64,000 nucleotides of DNA from NCBI RefSeq assembly GCF_001619585.1, contig NZ_LQNT01000013.1, positions 124,001-188,000 of the forward strand, written 5' to 3'. Under the pieces are notes generated by a model that saw only the letters and a list, made by a program, of their open reading frames with translations, made no database searches and had not been told where the DNA came from. The stretch is from Bhargavaea cecembensis. GTDB taxonomy: Bacteria; Bacillota; Bacilli; Bacillales_A; Planococcaceae. Within the stretch, counting starts at the first letter, position 1, and each line of letters starts with the position of its first letter. Below, piece by piece: positions 57,633 to 64,000 of the stretch. Both the position numbers and the translations under genes were made by a program.

Positions 57633-59019
57633 TTGCACGTTGAAAGAAATCATTCATATTTATCATACGAACGACCTCCATAGCCATTTTGAAAGATGGC
57701 CGAGAATCAGGGACTTCCTTATGAAGCGCAAGGCACTTCATAAGGAACAGGGGGAGACTTGCTACATGTTTGATATCGGTGACCATATCGACCGCTCCCA
57801 TCCCTATACGGATGCTACAAGAGGCAAGGGGAATGTATTGATGCTGAATGAGATCGGCTATGATGCTGTCACAATTGGCAACAATGAGGGCATTACGCTG
57901 TCCCCGGAAGAACTTTCCGATCTTTACGGGGAAGCGGAGTTTCCTGTCATATTGGATAACCTATATACGGAAGAAGGGAAACGGCCCGGCTGGACGGTGC
58001 CGGAAGCTTATCTGACTACCCGATCAGGCATTCGCCTCGGACTGATCGCTGCCACGGCCGATTTCAGCACCTCTTATGAACGCCTTGGATGGAAGGTGAC
58101 GGGACCACGCTCCGCCCTGGAGGCGGCAGCGCCGCGCGTTACCGGGCAGTCGGACATCCTTGTCTGCCTGTCTCACATGGGCTCATCGGAAGACGACCGG
58201 CTCGCAGAGAATACCGGAGGACAGATTGATGTCATCCTTGGAGGACACACTCATCACCTTTATCCGGATGGCAGGGAAGTCGGCGGCACGCTGATCGCGG
58301 CTGCCGGGAAATGGGGACAATACGTCGGTGAAGTGACGCTGACATTCGACCATGCCAATGCGCGGGTGATTGAAGCATCGGCGAAGGTTCACGATACGGA
58401 GACACTTCCCATATCCGAAGACGACAGAAGCTATGACAGGCAGTTAAGGAAGAAGGCAGCGGAACTGCTGTCGGCAACTGTGTTCCTGAACCCGTCCGAA
58501 CTCAGGGGCGGCTGGGAAGGGCCGACGCCTCTCTCTGACTTGTTCGCCGATGCTCTCCTTTCCCACACAGGCGCTGATTGTGCCATGTTCAATTCGGGAA
58601 TCTTTCTGGGCAGTCTGCCGGAGGGCAAGGTTTCCGGGATGGATCTGCACCGTCTCCTGCCTCATCCGATTAACCCGTGTGTCATCACGCTGACAGGCTG
58701 GGAACTTGAAGAGGCTTACGAGTTGAGCCTGAATTCCGAGTGGCCGGATATCCGGCTCAAAGGTCTGGGATTCCGCGGTGAGAAGATGGGGGCGATGATT
58801 CATCACGGAATCGGCCGCGGGGCGGACGGCAAGCTGCATGTGTCAGGCAGTCCTGTGGAGCCGGACCAGGCGTACAAGCTTGCGACGCTGGATCTGTTCA
58901 CATATGGCTTTTTCTTTCCGGGATTCAAGCAGGCCACGAAAGAGTATTTCATGCCGGAACTGATCAGGGACGTCCTGGCCGGATTTGCCATTCGGAAGTT
59001 CGGAAACCCGTCCTCATAA
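57613..59019 (+). CDS. yunD: Metallophosphoesterase / 5'-nucleotidase YunD
   Basis: UshA-type nucleotidase of 468 residues without a signal peptide. Metal ligands are in IYHTNDLHSHFE, FDIGDHIDRS, TIGNNEG, CLSHMG and GGHTHH, followed by a C-terminal nucleotide-binding domain (FADALLSHTGADCAMFNSG). Cytosolic like B. subtilis YunD. Start uncertain: ATG 57613 overlaps yunE by 20 bases; TTG 57640, nine codons later and just before KEIIHIYHTND, is an alternative. Confidence 0.9.
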   Translation: MKEFGADCTLKEIIHIYHTNDLHSHFERWPRIRDFLMKRKALHKEQGETCYMFDIGDHIDRSHPYTDATRGKGNVLMLNEIGYDAVTIGNNEGITLSPEELSDLYGEAEFPVILDNLYTEEGKRPGWTVPEAYLTTRSGIRLGLIAATADFSTSYERLGWKVTGPRSALEAAAPRVTGQSDILVCLSHMGSSEDDRLAENTGGQIDVILGGHTHHLYPDGREVGGTLIAAAGKWGQYVGEVTLTFDHANARVIEASAKVHDTETLPISEDDRSYDRQLRKKAAELLSATVFLNPSELRGGWEGPTPLSDLFADALLSHTGADCAMFNSGIFLGSLPEGKVSGMDLHRLLPHPINPCVITLTGWELEEAYELSLNSEWPDIRLKGLGFRGEKMGAMIHHGIGRGADGKLHVSGSPVEPDQAYKLATLDLFTYGFFFPGFKQATKEYFMPELIRDVLAGFAIRKFGNPSS

Positions 59020-59061
59020 AACCATCCCTCTCCCCGTAAGATGGGGCAGGGGGATTATTTA

Positions 59062-59838
59062 TTGAAGTTTCCTTATGCGCGCAGGAGGAGGCTGCGACCC
59101 GGAGCGGGAAAAAGGCGGCTCCTGCCGCTTCTCCTCCCGATCGGCCTGGTCCTGATGGGTTTGATGTTTTACCTTGTGAATGCCCGGCTCACACCGGCGC
59201 TCACCGAATATGCGGAAGTGCAGACGAGTAAAATCGCCTCGCAGGTGATCGCCAAAGCGATTGACGCGAGAACGGCCAATGTTCTGGATGTGAACGACAT
59301 TATCGAGTATGTACCGGCGGAGCAGTCGGAAGTCGTGACCGCCAAACTCAATACAGAGATCATCAACCGGTTCATTGCAGAAACCCATGGACTTGTCGAG
59401 GATCATCTTGAAATGGCGGAAGCCGGCGACTTGAGCGCACTGCCAAAAATTGAAAACATCGAGTATGACGTGGAGACGATGAAGGACAGGGGCGGAATCG
59501 TATTCTTCGTACCGCTCGGGCAGGCGATCGGGATGCCGATGCTCGGAAATCTCGGGCCAAAAATACCAATCCGCTTTCATGTGATCGGCAATGTCCATGC
59601 AAACGCCAAGACGGAAATTCGTGAGTTCGGCATCAACAACGCACTGGTAGAAGTGAACGCGATCATCCAGGTGAATGTCCAGATCATCGTGCCGTTCGCA
59701 TCAAAACAGTCAGCCGTCGAGCAGCAGATTCCGATCGCCATCGGACTCGTACAGGGGCAGGTGCCGCACATCTTCAACAAGGGAGAAAATGTGGACCCGC
59801 CATCGATCGAGGTTCCGATTCCGCTTCCGGAGGAATAA
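59062..59838 (+). CDS. yunB: Sporulation protein YunB
   Basis: Single-pass membrane protein of 258 residues (B. subtilis 254): a basic N-terminus (YARRRRLRPGAGKRR), one helix (LPLLLPIGLVLMGLMFYLV) and an outside domain with NVHANAKTEIREFGINNALVEV. YunB is a sigma-E dependent spore-formation protein. Start TTG 59062 is placed eight bases after AGGGGGA; ATG 59041 is seven codons upstream without a site. Supports the organism being a spore former. Confidence 0.88.
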   Translation: MKFPYARRRRLRPGAGKRRLLPLLLPIGLVLMGLMFYLVNARLTPALTEYAEVQTSKIASQVIAKAIDARTANVLDVNDIIEYVPAEQSEVVTAKLNTEIINRFIAETHGLVEDHLEMAEAGDLSALPKIENIEYDVETMKDRGGIVFFVPLGQAIGMPMLGNLGPKIPIRFHVIGNVHANAKTEIREFGINNALVEVNAIIQVNVQIIVPFASKQSAVEQQIPIAIGLVQGQVPHIFNKGENVDPPSIEVPIPLPEE

Positions 59839-59845
59839 GTTGTTA

Positions 59846-59874
59846 TTGCAAACTGAAGGTCTATCTGATATTAT
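59846..59874 (+). promoter_or_regulatory. SigA promoter of the lysine riboswitch transcript
   Basis: TTGCAA (59846-59851), 17-base spacer, TATTAT (59869-59874), starting eight bases after the yunB stop. Confidence 0.75.
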
Positions 59875-59894
59875 CGGTGACATGATATAAATAG

Positions 59895-60073
59895 ACCGAT
59901 TGGGTAGAGGCCGCAATCGCTTATGAGTAGCACACGTGAGTTGACAACGATGACCGTGCGTAAAAGGAAGCATTGCCGAAGTGGACCGGAGAGTCAGCGA
60001 AGGTCCGCTGGGGCCATTCCGAACAGGGATGGCACTGTCATACGGATAATCCGTATGGAGAGCTACAGATCGT
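59895..60073 (+). ncRNA. Lysine riboswitch (L-box)
   Basis: Conserved L-box blocks appear in order: GGGTAGAGGCCGCAA, GAGTAGCACACG, GTAAAAGGAAGCATTGCCGAAG, CGCTGGGGCC, GGCACTGTC and GGAGAGCTACAGATCG. The 60112-60158 terminator completes the switch. Lysine binding should stop transcription of the NhaC-type gene that follows. Confidence 0.93.
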
Positions 60074-60111
60074 ACGTTGTGATGAGGTATTTCAACTGAC
60101 GAACGTAGTGG

Positions 60112-60158
60112 CGGCCGGCTTCCCTTTGCGCAAACAGCGCAGGGTGCCGGCCGTTTTT
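60112..60158 (+). terminator. Lysine riboswitch terminator
   Basis: CGGCCGGC (60112-60119) pairs with GCCGGCCG (60146-60153); inner CCCT/AGGG and TGCGC/GCGCA extend the stem around loop AAACA; five Ts follow. Confidence 0.92.
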
Positions 60159-60209
60159 GCTTTTGCGGAAAGGCTCTTACCCCCTCGGAAAAACGGAGGA
60201 ATGAAAACC

Positions 60210-61805
60210 ATGTCAGGTACTATCTTCTCGATCCTGCCGCCGCTGATCGCCATCGTCATGGTGCTGATCACGAAGCGTGTGCTTCTCTCGCTCGGCACAG
60301 GGATCATCGCGGGCGCACTGATTGCTGCTTCGTTCAGCCCCCTGGAGTCCCTGAAGACATTCTGGACGGCGCTGACCATCACCTTCTGGGACGGCGGGCT
60401 CAACACCTATAACATCTTCATCACGCTGTTTGTCATCCTGCTTGGCGTGCTGACCGCATTCGTCAGCCTTTCCGGCGGAAGCCGGGCATTTGCCGAATGG
60501 GCGACCAAGCGTATCCGGACCCGCCGGGGTGCCAGACTGCTTCCGGTGTTTCTCGGAATCCTGATTTTCGTCGATGATTACTTTAACGCGCTGGCCGTCG
60601 GTCAGATTGCGCGTCCTGTTACGGACAGCCACAAGATTTCCCGGGCAAAGCTGGCATACTTCATCGACTCGACGTCTGCCCCGATCTGTGCGATTGCCCC
60701 GATTTCCAGCTGGGGTGCCTACCTGATCGGAGTCATCGGCACGATTCTCGCGGGTGCTTCCGTTGTTTCGTATTCAGCGCTTGAAGCATTCCTGCTCATG
60801 ATCCCGATGAACTTCTATGTGTTCGCCACACTGGTCTTCGTCTTCTTCGCGGCCATCACCAACTTCGACTTTGGCGAGATGCGCAAGCATGAACGCCGGG
60901 CGATGGAAAAAGGGGAGCTGTTTGATCCACAAAAGGACGTGCCGGGTGAGCTCAAGGAAGAGTTCCCTGTCCACAACAACGGACGGGTCATCGACCTCGT
61001 GCTTCCGATTGTCACACTCGTCGCCGTCACGTTCGGCGGAATGATGCTGACGGGCTACCGCGGAAGCATAGCTGAATATGGCCGCGCTGATATCTGGACC
61101 ATCTTTGAGATGACCGATGTGCCGCTGTCCCTGCTCTCCGGAGGCCTTGCCGGTGTAGCAGTCGCTATGATTCTCTACTTGACCCAGCCGGGGAAAGCGG
61201 ACTTTCGGAAATCCGACTTTATCGCCCCAGCATTCATCAGCGGCGTCAGGGCCATGATGCCGGCAGTGTCCATCCTCATTCTTGCATGGGCACTCACGTA
61301 TCTGATCGGGGAGCTTGAAACGGGTGCATTCCTTTCAGGCGTGGTTGAGCGCGCAAACATTCCTGTGGAACTCCTTCCTGCGATCATGTTTGTTCTTGCC
61401 GGAGTAATGGCTTTCTCCACCGGAACTTCCTGGGGTTCATTCGGCATCCTGCTTCCAATCGCAGGCGAAATCATGCTGAACGCTGCACCTGAGATGCTGA
61501 TCGCGTCGCTTGCTGCGGTTCTTGGTGGAGCGGTCTTCGGCGACCACTGCTCGCCGATCTCCGATTCGACGATCATGTCGTCGACCGGAGCGGGTTCAAA
61601 TCATATCGACCACGTAGCAACCCAGTTGCCCTATGCACTGGCCAGTGCGGTCATCGCAACAATCGGTTACGTGATCATGGGCCTTACCGACTCTCTTGCT
61701 CTCGGGCTTTTGACTGTAGCAGTCTTGCTTGCGGCAGTTATTATCTTCTGGATGACAAAAGGGCGCACAGCCAGCCCAGCCGTGCATGGACATACAGGGA
61801 ATTGA
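60210..61805 (+). CDS. NhaC-family antiporter, predicted lysine transporter
   Basis: Polytopic membrane protein of 531 residues, about twelve helices, of the NhaC Na+/H+ antiporter family (DDYFNALAVGQIARPVTD, STSAPICAIAPISSWGAY, FGDHCSPISDSTIMSSTGAGS). NhaC-like proteins behind lysine riboswitches are proposed lysine transporters (LysW group); the leader here gives the same assignment. Start ATG 60210 lies nine bases after GGAGGA; ATG 60201 is directly at the site. Frame upstream of this is riboswitch, not coding. Confidence 0.9.
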   Translation: MSGTIFSILPPLIAIVMVLITKRVLLSLGTGIIAGALIAASFSPLESLKTFWTALTITFWDGGLNTYNIFITLFVILLGVLTAFVSLSGGSRAFAEWATKRIRTRRGARLLPVFLGILIFVDDYFNALAVGQIARPVTDSHKISRAKLAYFIDSTSAPICAIAPISSWGAYLIGVIGTILAGASVVSYSALEAFLLMIPMNFYVFATLVFVFFAAITNFDFGEMRKHERRAMEKGELFDPQKDVPGELKEEFPVHNNGRVIDLVLPIVTLVAVTFGGMMLTGYRGSIAEYGRADIWTIFEMTDVPLSLLSGGLAGVAVAMILYLTQPGKADFRKSDFIAPAFISGVRAMMPAVSILILAWALTYLIGELETGAFLSGVVERANIPVELLPAIMFVLAGVMAFSTGTSWGSFGILLPIAGEIMLNAAPEMLIASLAAVLGGAVFGDHCSPISDSTIMSSTGAGSNHIDHVATQLPYALASAVIATIGYVIMGLTDSLALGLLTVAVLLAAVIIFWMTKGRTASPAVHGHTGN

Positions 61806-61810
61806 GACAT

Positions 61811-61837
61811 AAGACAGGGGATATACCCCTGTCTTTT
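61811..61837 (+). terminator. Terminator after the lysine transporter
   Basis: AAGACAGGGG (61811-61820), loop ATATA, CCCCTGTCTT (61826-61835), Ts to 61837. Confidence 0.85.
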
Positions 61838-61875
61838 GTTATGCCTCTGAATCTTGTCGAAAAAGAAAAAAGACT

Positions 61876-61904
61876 TTGACTTCATATTTCAGGGTCGTTA
61901 TACT
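61876..61904 (+). promoter_or_regulatory. SigA promoter of the NSS transporter
   Basis: TTGACT (61876-61881), 17-base spacer, TATACT (61899-61904), about 90 bases before the start codon. Confidence 0.8.
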
Positions 61905-61997
61905 TACAATAGGATTAAAGAAGTCTGAATAAAATAAATCTTCCCGTTTATTAGAAATATGGGGGATGGACGGGGAGAAACATCAAGGGGGATCAAT

Positions 61998-63527
61998 ATG
62001 GGACAGCGTTCACAATGGGGGACGAGGGCCGGCTTTATTCTGGCTGCGGTGGGGTCCGCAATCGGCCTGGGGAACATCTGGCGTTTTCCGTATGTCGCCT
62101 ATGAAAATGGCGGCGGGGCATTTTTCATACCGTATTTATTTGCGCTTCTGACCGCCGGAATCCCGATCCTGATCATGGAGTTCACAATCGGGCAGAAGTA
62201 CCGCGGCTCGGCACCGCTCTCCTTCTTCCGCATGGAAGGGAAAAAGGCCGAATGGCTCGGCTGGTGGGGCGTCTTTGTCGCATTCGTCATCTCCACCTAT
62301 TACTCGGTCATCATCGCATGGGCGATGAAATACACCGTGTATTCGTTTAACCTTCAGTGGGGAGACGACACTACGGGCTTCCTGTTTGGTGATGTGCTGA
62401 ACCTGGCCGATGCACCGGGGCAGGTCGGTGGGTTTGTGCCGGGCGTCCTGATCCCGCATATTCTTGTGTGGATCATCGTCTTCGGCATCCTGTTTGCAGG
62501 TGTCAAGAAGGGAATCGAGCTGGCTAACAGAATCTTCATCCCGGCACTCGTCATCGTCTTCCTGCTGATTGTCATCCGGGCGGTCACACTGCCAGGCGCA
62601 TTGACCGGGCTCGATGCATTCTTCAAGCCGGACCTCAGCCAGCTTGCGAACGGTACCGTCTGGGTAGCGGCCTATGGCCATATCTTCTTCAGTCTCTCAA
62701 TCGCATTTGCCATCATGATCACTTACTCCAGTTACCTGCCCAGGAAATCGGATATCACGAACAACGCCTTCATCACGGGCTTTGCGAACTCGGGCTTTGA
62801 GCTTCTTGCAGGGATCGGCGTCTTTGCCGCACTCGGGTTCATGGCCGTCCAGAGCAACGTCCCCGTCGACGAAGTGGCTACGGCAGGCGTCGGACTCGCC
62901 TTTGCGGTGTTCCCGCAGATCATCAATGAGTTCCCGGGCATGAACGCCCTTTTCGGAGTTCTGTTCTTCCTGTCTCTCGTCCTGGCAGGGCTTACATCGC
63001 TCATTTCCATCTGTGAGACGTATGTGGCAGGCCTTTCCGAGAAACTGGGAATCTCGCGGAATAAGGCAGTCCTTTTCGGAGCAGGCCTTGCCTCGCTGAT
63101 CTCGCTTCTGTTCACTACACGCGGAGGACTTTACTTCCTCGATGTGGCCGACTACTTCATCAACCAATTCGGCGTTGCCTTCATCGGGCTGGTCGAAGTC
63201 ATCGCAGTCGCCTGGGTCTTCCGAAAACTTGATGTATTCAAGGACCATGCCAATCCGATGTCCGATATCCAGATCGGAGGATGGTGGAACTTCTCGCTGA
63301 AGTTCATTACACCGCTTGTGCTCGGGTATATGATGTTCGATCTGTTCCGGACGAACCTCGGCAAACGCTTTGATACGGAAACCGGCAACTATGAAGGATA
63401 TTCGGATGCCTTCATCATGGGGGCAGGGTGGGCGGTTGCCATCGCGGCACTTATACTGGGCATCCTGTTCACCCTGATCAAGTGGAACAGACATGCACTT
63501 GAGCCATATGACAGAGACCAATCATAA
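61998..63527 (+). CDS. NSS-family sodium symporter (MetP-like large subunit)
   Basis: Neurotransmitter:sodium symporter of 509 residues. Sodium/substrate helix 1 is FILAAVGSAIGLGNIWRFPY, followed by YENGGGAFFIPYL and AFVISTYYSVIIAWA. About twelve helices. Start ATG 61998 after AAGGGGGATC. The next gene is a MetS-type small subunit, so this is the methionine/alanine-importing MetPS type first described in Corynebacterium; the exact amino acid here is inferred. Confidence 0.9.
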   Translation: MGQRSQWGTRAGFILAAVGSAIGLGNIWRFPYVAYENGGGAFFIPYLFALLTAGIPILIMEFTIGQKYRGSAPLSFFRMEGKKAEWLGWWGVFVAFVISTYYSVIIAWAMKYTVYSFNLQWGDDTTGFLFGDVLNLADAPGQVGGFVPGVLIPHILVWIIVFGILFAGVKKGIELANRIFIPALVIVFLLIVIRAVTLPGALTGLDAFFKPDLSQLANGTVWVAAYGHIFFSLSIAFAIMITYSSYLPRKSDITNNAFITGFANSGFELLAGIGVFAALGFMAVQSNVPVDEVATAGVGLAFAVFPQIINEFPGMNALFGVLFFLSLVLAGLTSLISICETYVAGLSEKLGISRNKAVLFGAGLASLISLLFTTRGGLYFLDVADYFINQFGVAFIGLVEVIAVAWVFRKLDVFKDHANPMSDIQIGGWWNFSLKFITPLVLGYMMFDLFRTNLGKRFDTETGNYEGYSDAFIMGAGWAVAIAALILGILFTLIKWNRHALEPYDRDQS

Positions 63528-63539
63528 GGGGGAAGTTCC

Positions 63540-63644
63540 ATGAGCGGATCGGCGATCTTCATGATGATCCTCGGCATTCTGATTATTTGGGGCGGACTCG
63601 CGGCAAGCATTGTGAACGCTGTCTCAAAAGCCAAAAAACGTTAA
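63540..63644 (+). CDS. metS: MetS-type small subunit of the NSS transporter (34 aa)
   Basis: Only 34 residues: [19 protein letters not shown] then [15 protein letters not shown]. One membrane helix with a short basic tail, the pattern of the MetS/NSS transporter small subunit family. Begins 12 bases after the large subunit stop with AAGGGGGAAG as ribosome-binding site, and is followed by a terminator. Easily missed because of its size. Confidence 0.9.
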   Translation: MSGSAIFMMILGILIIWGGLAASIVNAVSKAKKR

Positions 63645-63647
63645 AAC

Positions 63648-63677
63648 AAAAGCGTCCCTATACGGGGCGCTTTTTTT
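63648..63677 (+). terminator. Terminator after metS
   Basis: AAAAGCGTCCC pairs with GGGGCGCTTTT (loop TATAC, one G-T), followed by a run of Ts to 63677. Confidence 0.85.
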
Positions 63678-63780
63678 GTGCCTGCCGGGATCCGGAACCT
63701 GCCGATGGCTGTTGTTCCAACTTGTCCATTGTGTTACATTGAAAACAGTGAGCATTTTCAATACAGAGAGAATGGAGCCG

Positions 63781-64000
63781 ATGGCGATGACATCATGCAA
63801 GCCCGGAAACGAGCATATCCGAAAGCCGGATTGGCTTAAAATCAAGCTGAACACCAATGAGAACTATGTCGACCTTAAAAAGATGATGCGCGAAAAAGGC
63901 CTGCATACTGTCTGTGAAGAGGCGCGTTGCCCAAACATTCATGAGTGCTGGGGCGAGCGCAGGACGGCCACATTCATGATTCTTGGTGCCGTCTGCACAA
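63781..64000 (+). CDS. lipA: Lipoyl synthase LipA (5' part)
   Basis: The first 73 codons run off the right edge. [22 protein letters not shown] and the auxiliary-cluster motif [25 protein letters not shown] (Cys-X4-Cys-X5-Cys) identify radical-SAM lipoyl synthase; the radical-SAM cysteines begin right at the edge (GAVCT). Start could be ATG 63772, 63781 or 63787, all in frame. Its neighbourhood to yunB is as in B. subtilis. Depends on SUF clusters and lipoylates GcvH-bound octanoyl. Confidence 0.93.
   Translation, partial: MAMTSCKPGNEHIRKPDWLKIKLNTNENYVDLKKMMREKGLHTVCEEARCPNIHECWGERRTATFMILGAVCT

Noticed and set aside
59973-60209. N-terminal extension of the NhaC-type protein
   Set aside because: This stretch is the conserved lysine riboswitch and its terminator; GGAGGA with ATG 60210 follows.

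Overview
The window is a G+C-rich stretch of a Bacillales chromosome. Gene order follows Bacillus subtilis closely (yvoD-ppaX-yvoF, trxB, yvcI-rapZ-yvcK-whiA-crh, clpP, cggR-gapA-pgk-tpiA-gpmI-eno, secG-est-rnr-smpB-ssrA, the fad/yus block, metNPQ, sufCDSUB, yunFEDB next to lipA). A higher G+C than Bacillus and the mix of genes suggest Planococcaceae (Sporosarcina, Planococcus or Bhargavaea type), but genus is an inference. YunB and coat-like proteins suggest a spore former.

Layout. 1-8.9 kb: envelope and central-metabolism housekeeping genes ending in crh. 8.9-9.8 kb: divergent clpP (CtsR operator over its promoter) and tRNA-Arg(CCG). 10-11.6 kb: LemA/TPM pair and a glutaredoxin-like gene. 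11.7-18.8 kb: the complete lower-glycolysis operon behind a palindromic CggR operator. 18.8-19.4 kb: a 20-bp tandem-repeat array of about 30 units. 19.5-24.1 kb: secG, esterase, RNase R with an unusual Gly/Arg-rich tail, smpB and tmRNA. 24.1-27.5 kb: a very A+T-rich two-gene island joined to the 3' end of ssrA, encoding a Gabija anti-phage system (GajA OLD-family nuclease and GajB UvrD-like helicase), flanked by a short copy of the ssrA end. 27.6-34.7 kb: small hypothetical genes, a BCCT transporter, a lone hutH with a cre site, an exonuclease, a C39-like protein, a thioredoxin and two coat-like genes. 34.8-42.3 kb: FadR-controlled beta-oxidation genes (fadN, fadA, fadE), yusI, gcvH, yusF, yusE. 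42.3-45.2 kb: SAM riboswitch and metNPQ. 45.3-52.4 kb: dicarboxylate symporter and sufCDSUB. 52.4-54.9 kb: a staygreen-family gene and an amino-acid permease with a long leader ending in a terminator. 54.9-59.8 kb: aldo/keto reductase and yunFEDB. 59.8-64 kb: lysine riboswitch with an NhaC-type transporter, an NSS transporter with its 34-residue small subunit, and the start of lipA.

Many genes work together: CggR, Crh and YvcK connect carbon flux to glycolysis; SmpB, tmRNA, RNase R and ClpP form the ribosome-rescue and tagged-protein turnover route; SUF, GcvH and LipA connect iron-sulphur assembly with lipoylation; three riboswitch-type leaders (SAM, lysine, and one unassigned) each precede amino-acid transporters. 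The least explained items are the eno-secG repeat array, the permease leader, the paired palindromic elements between fadA and fadE, and the way the Gabija island sits on ssrA.
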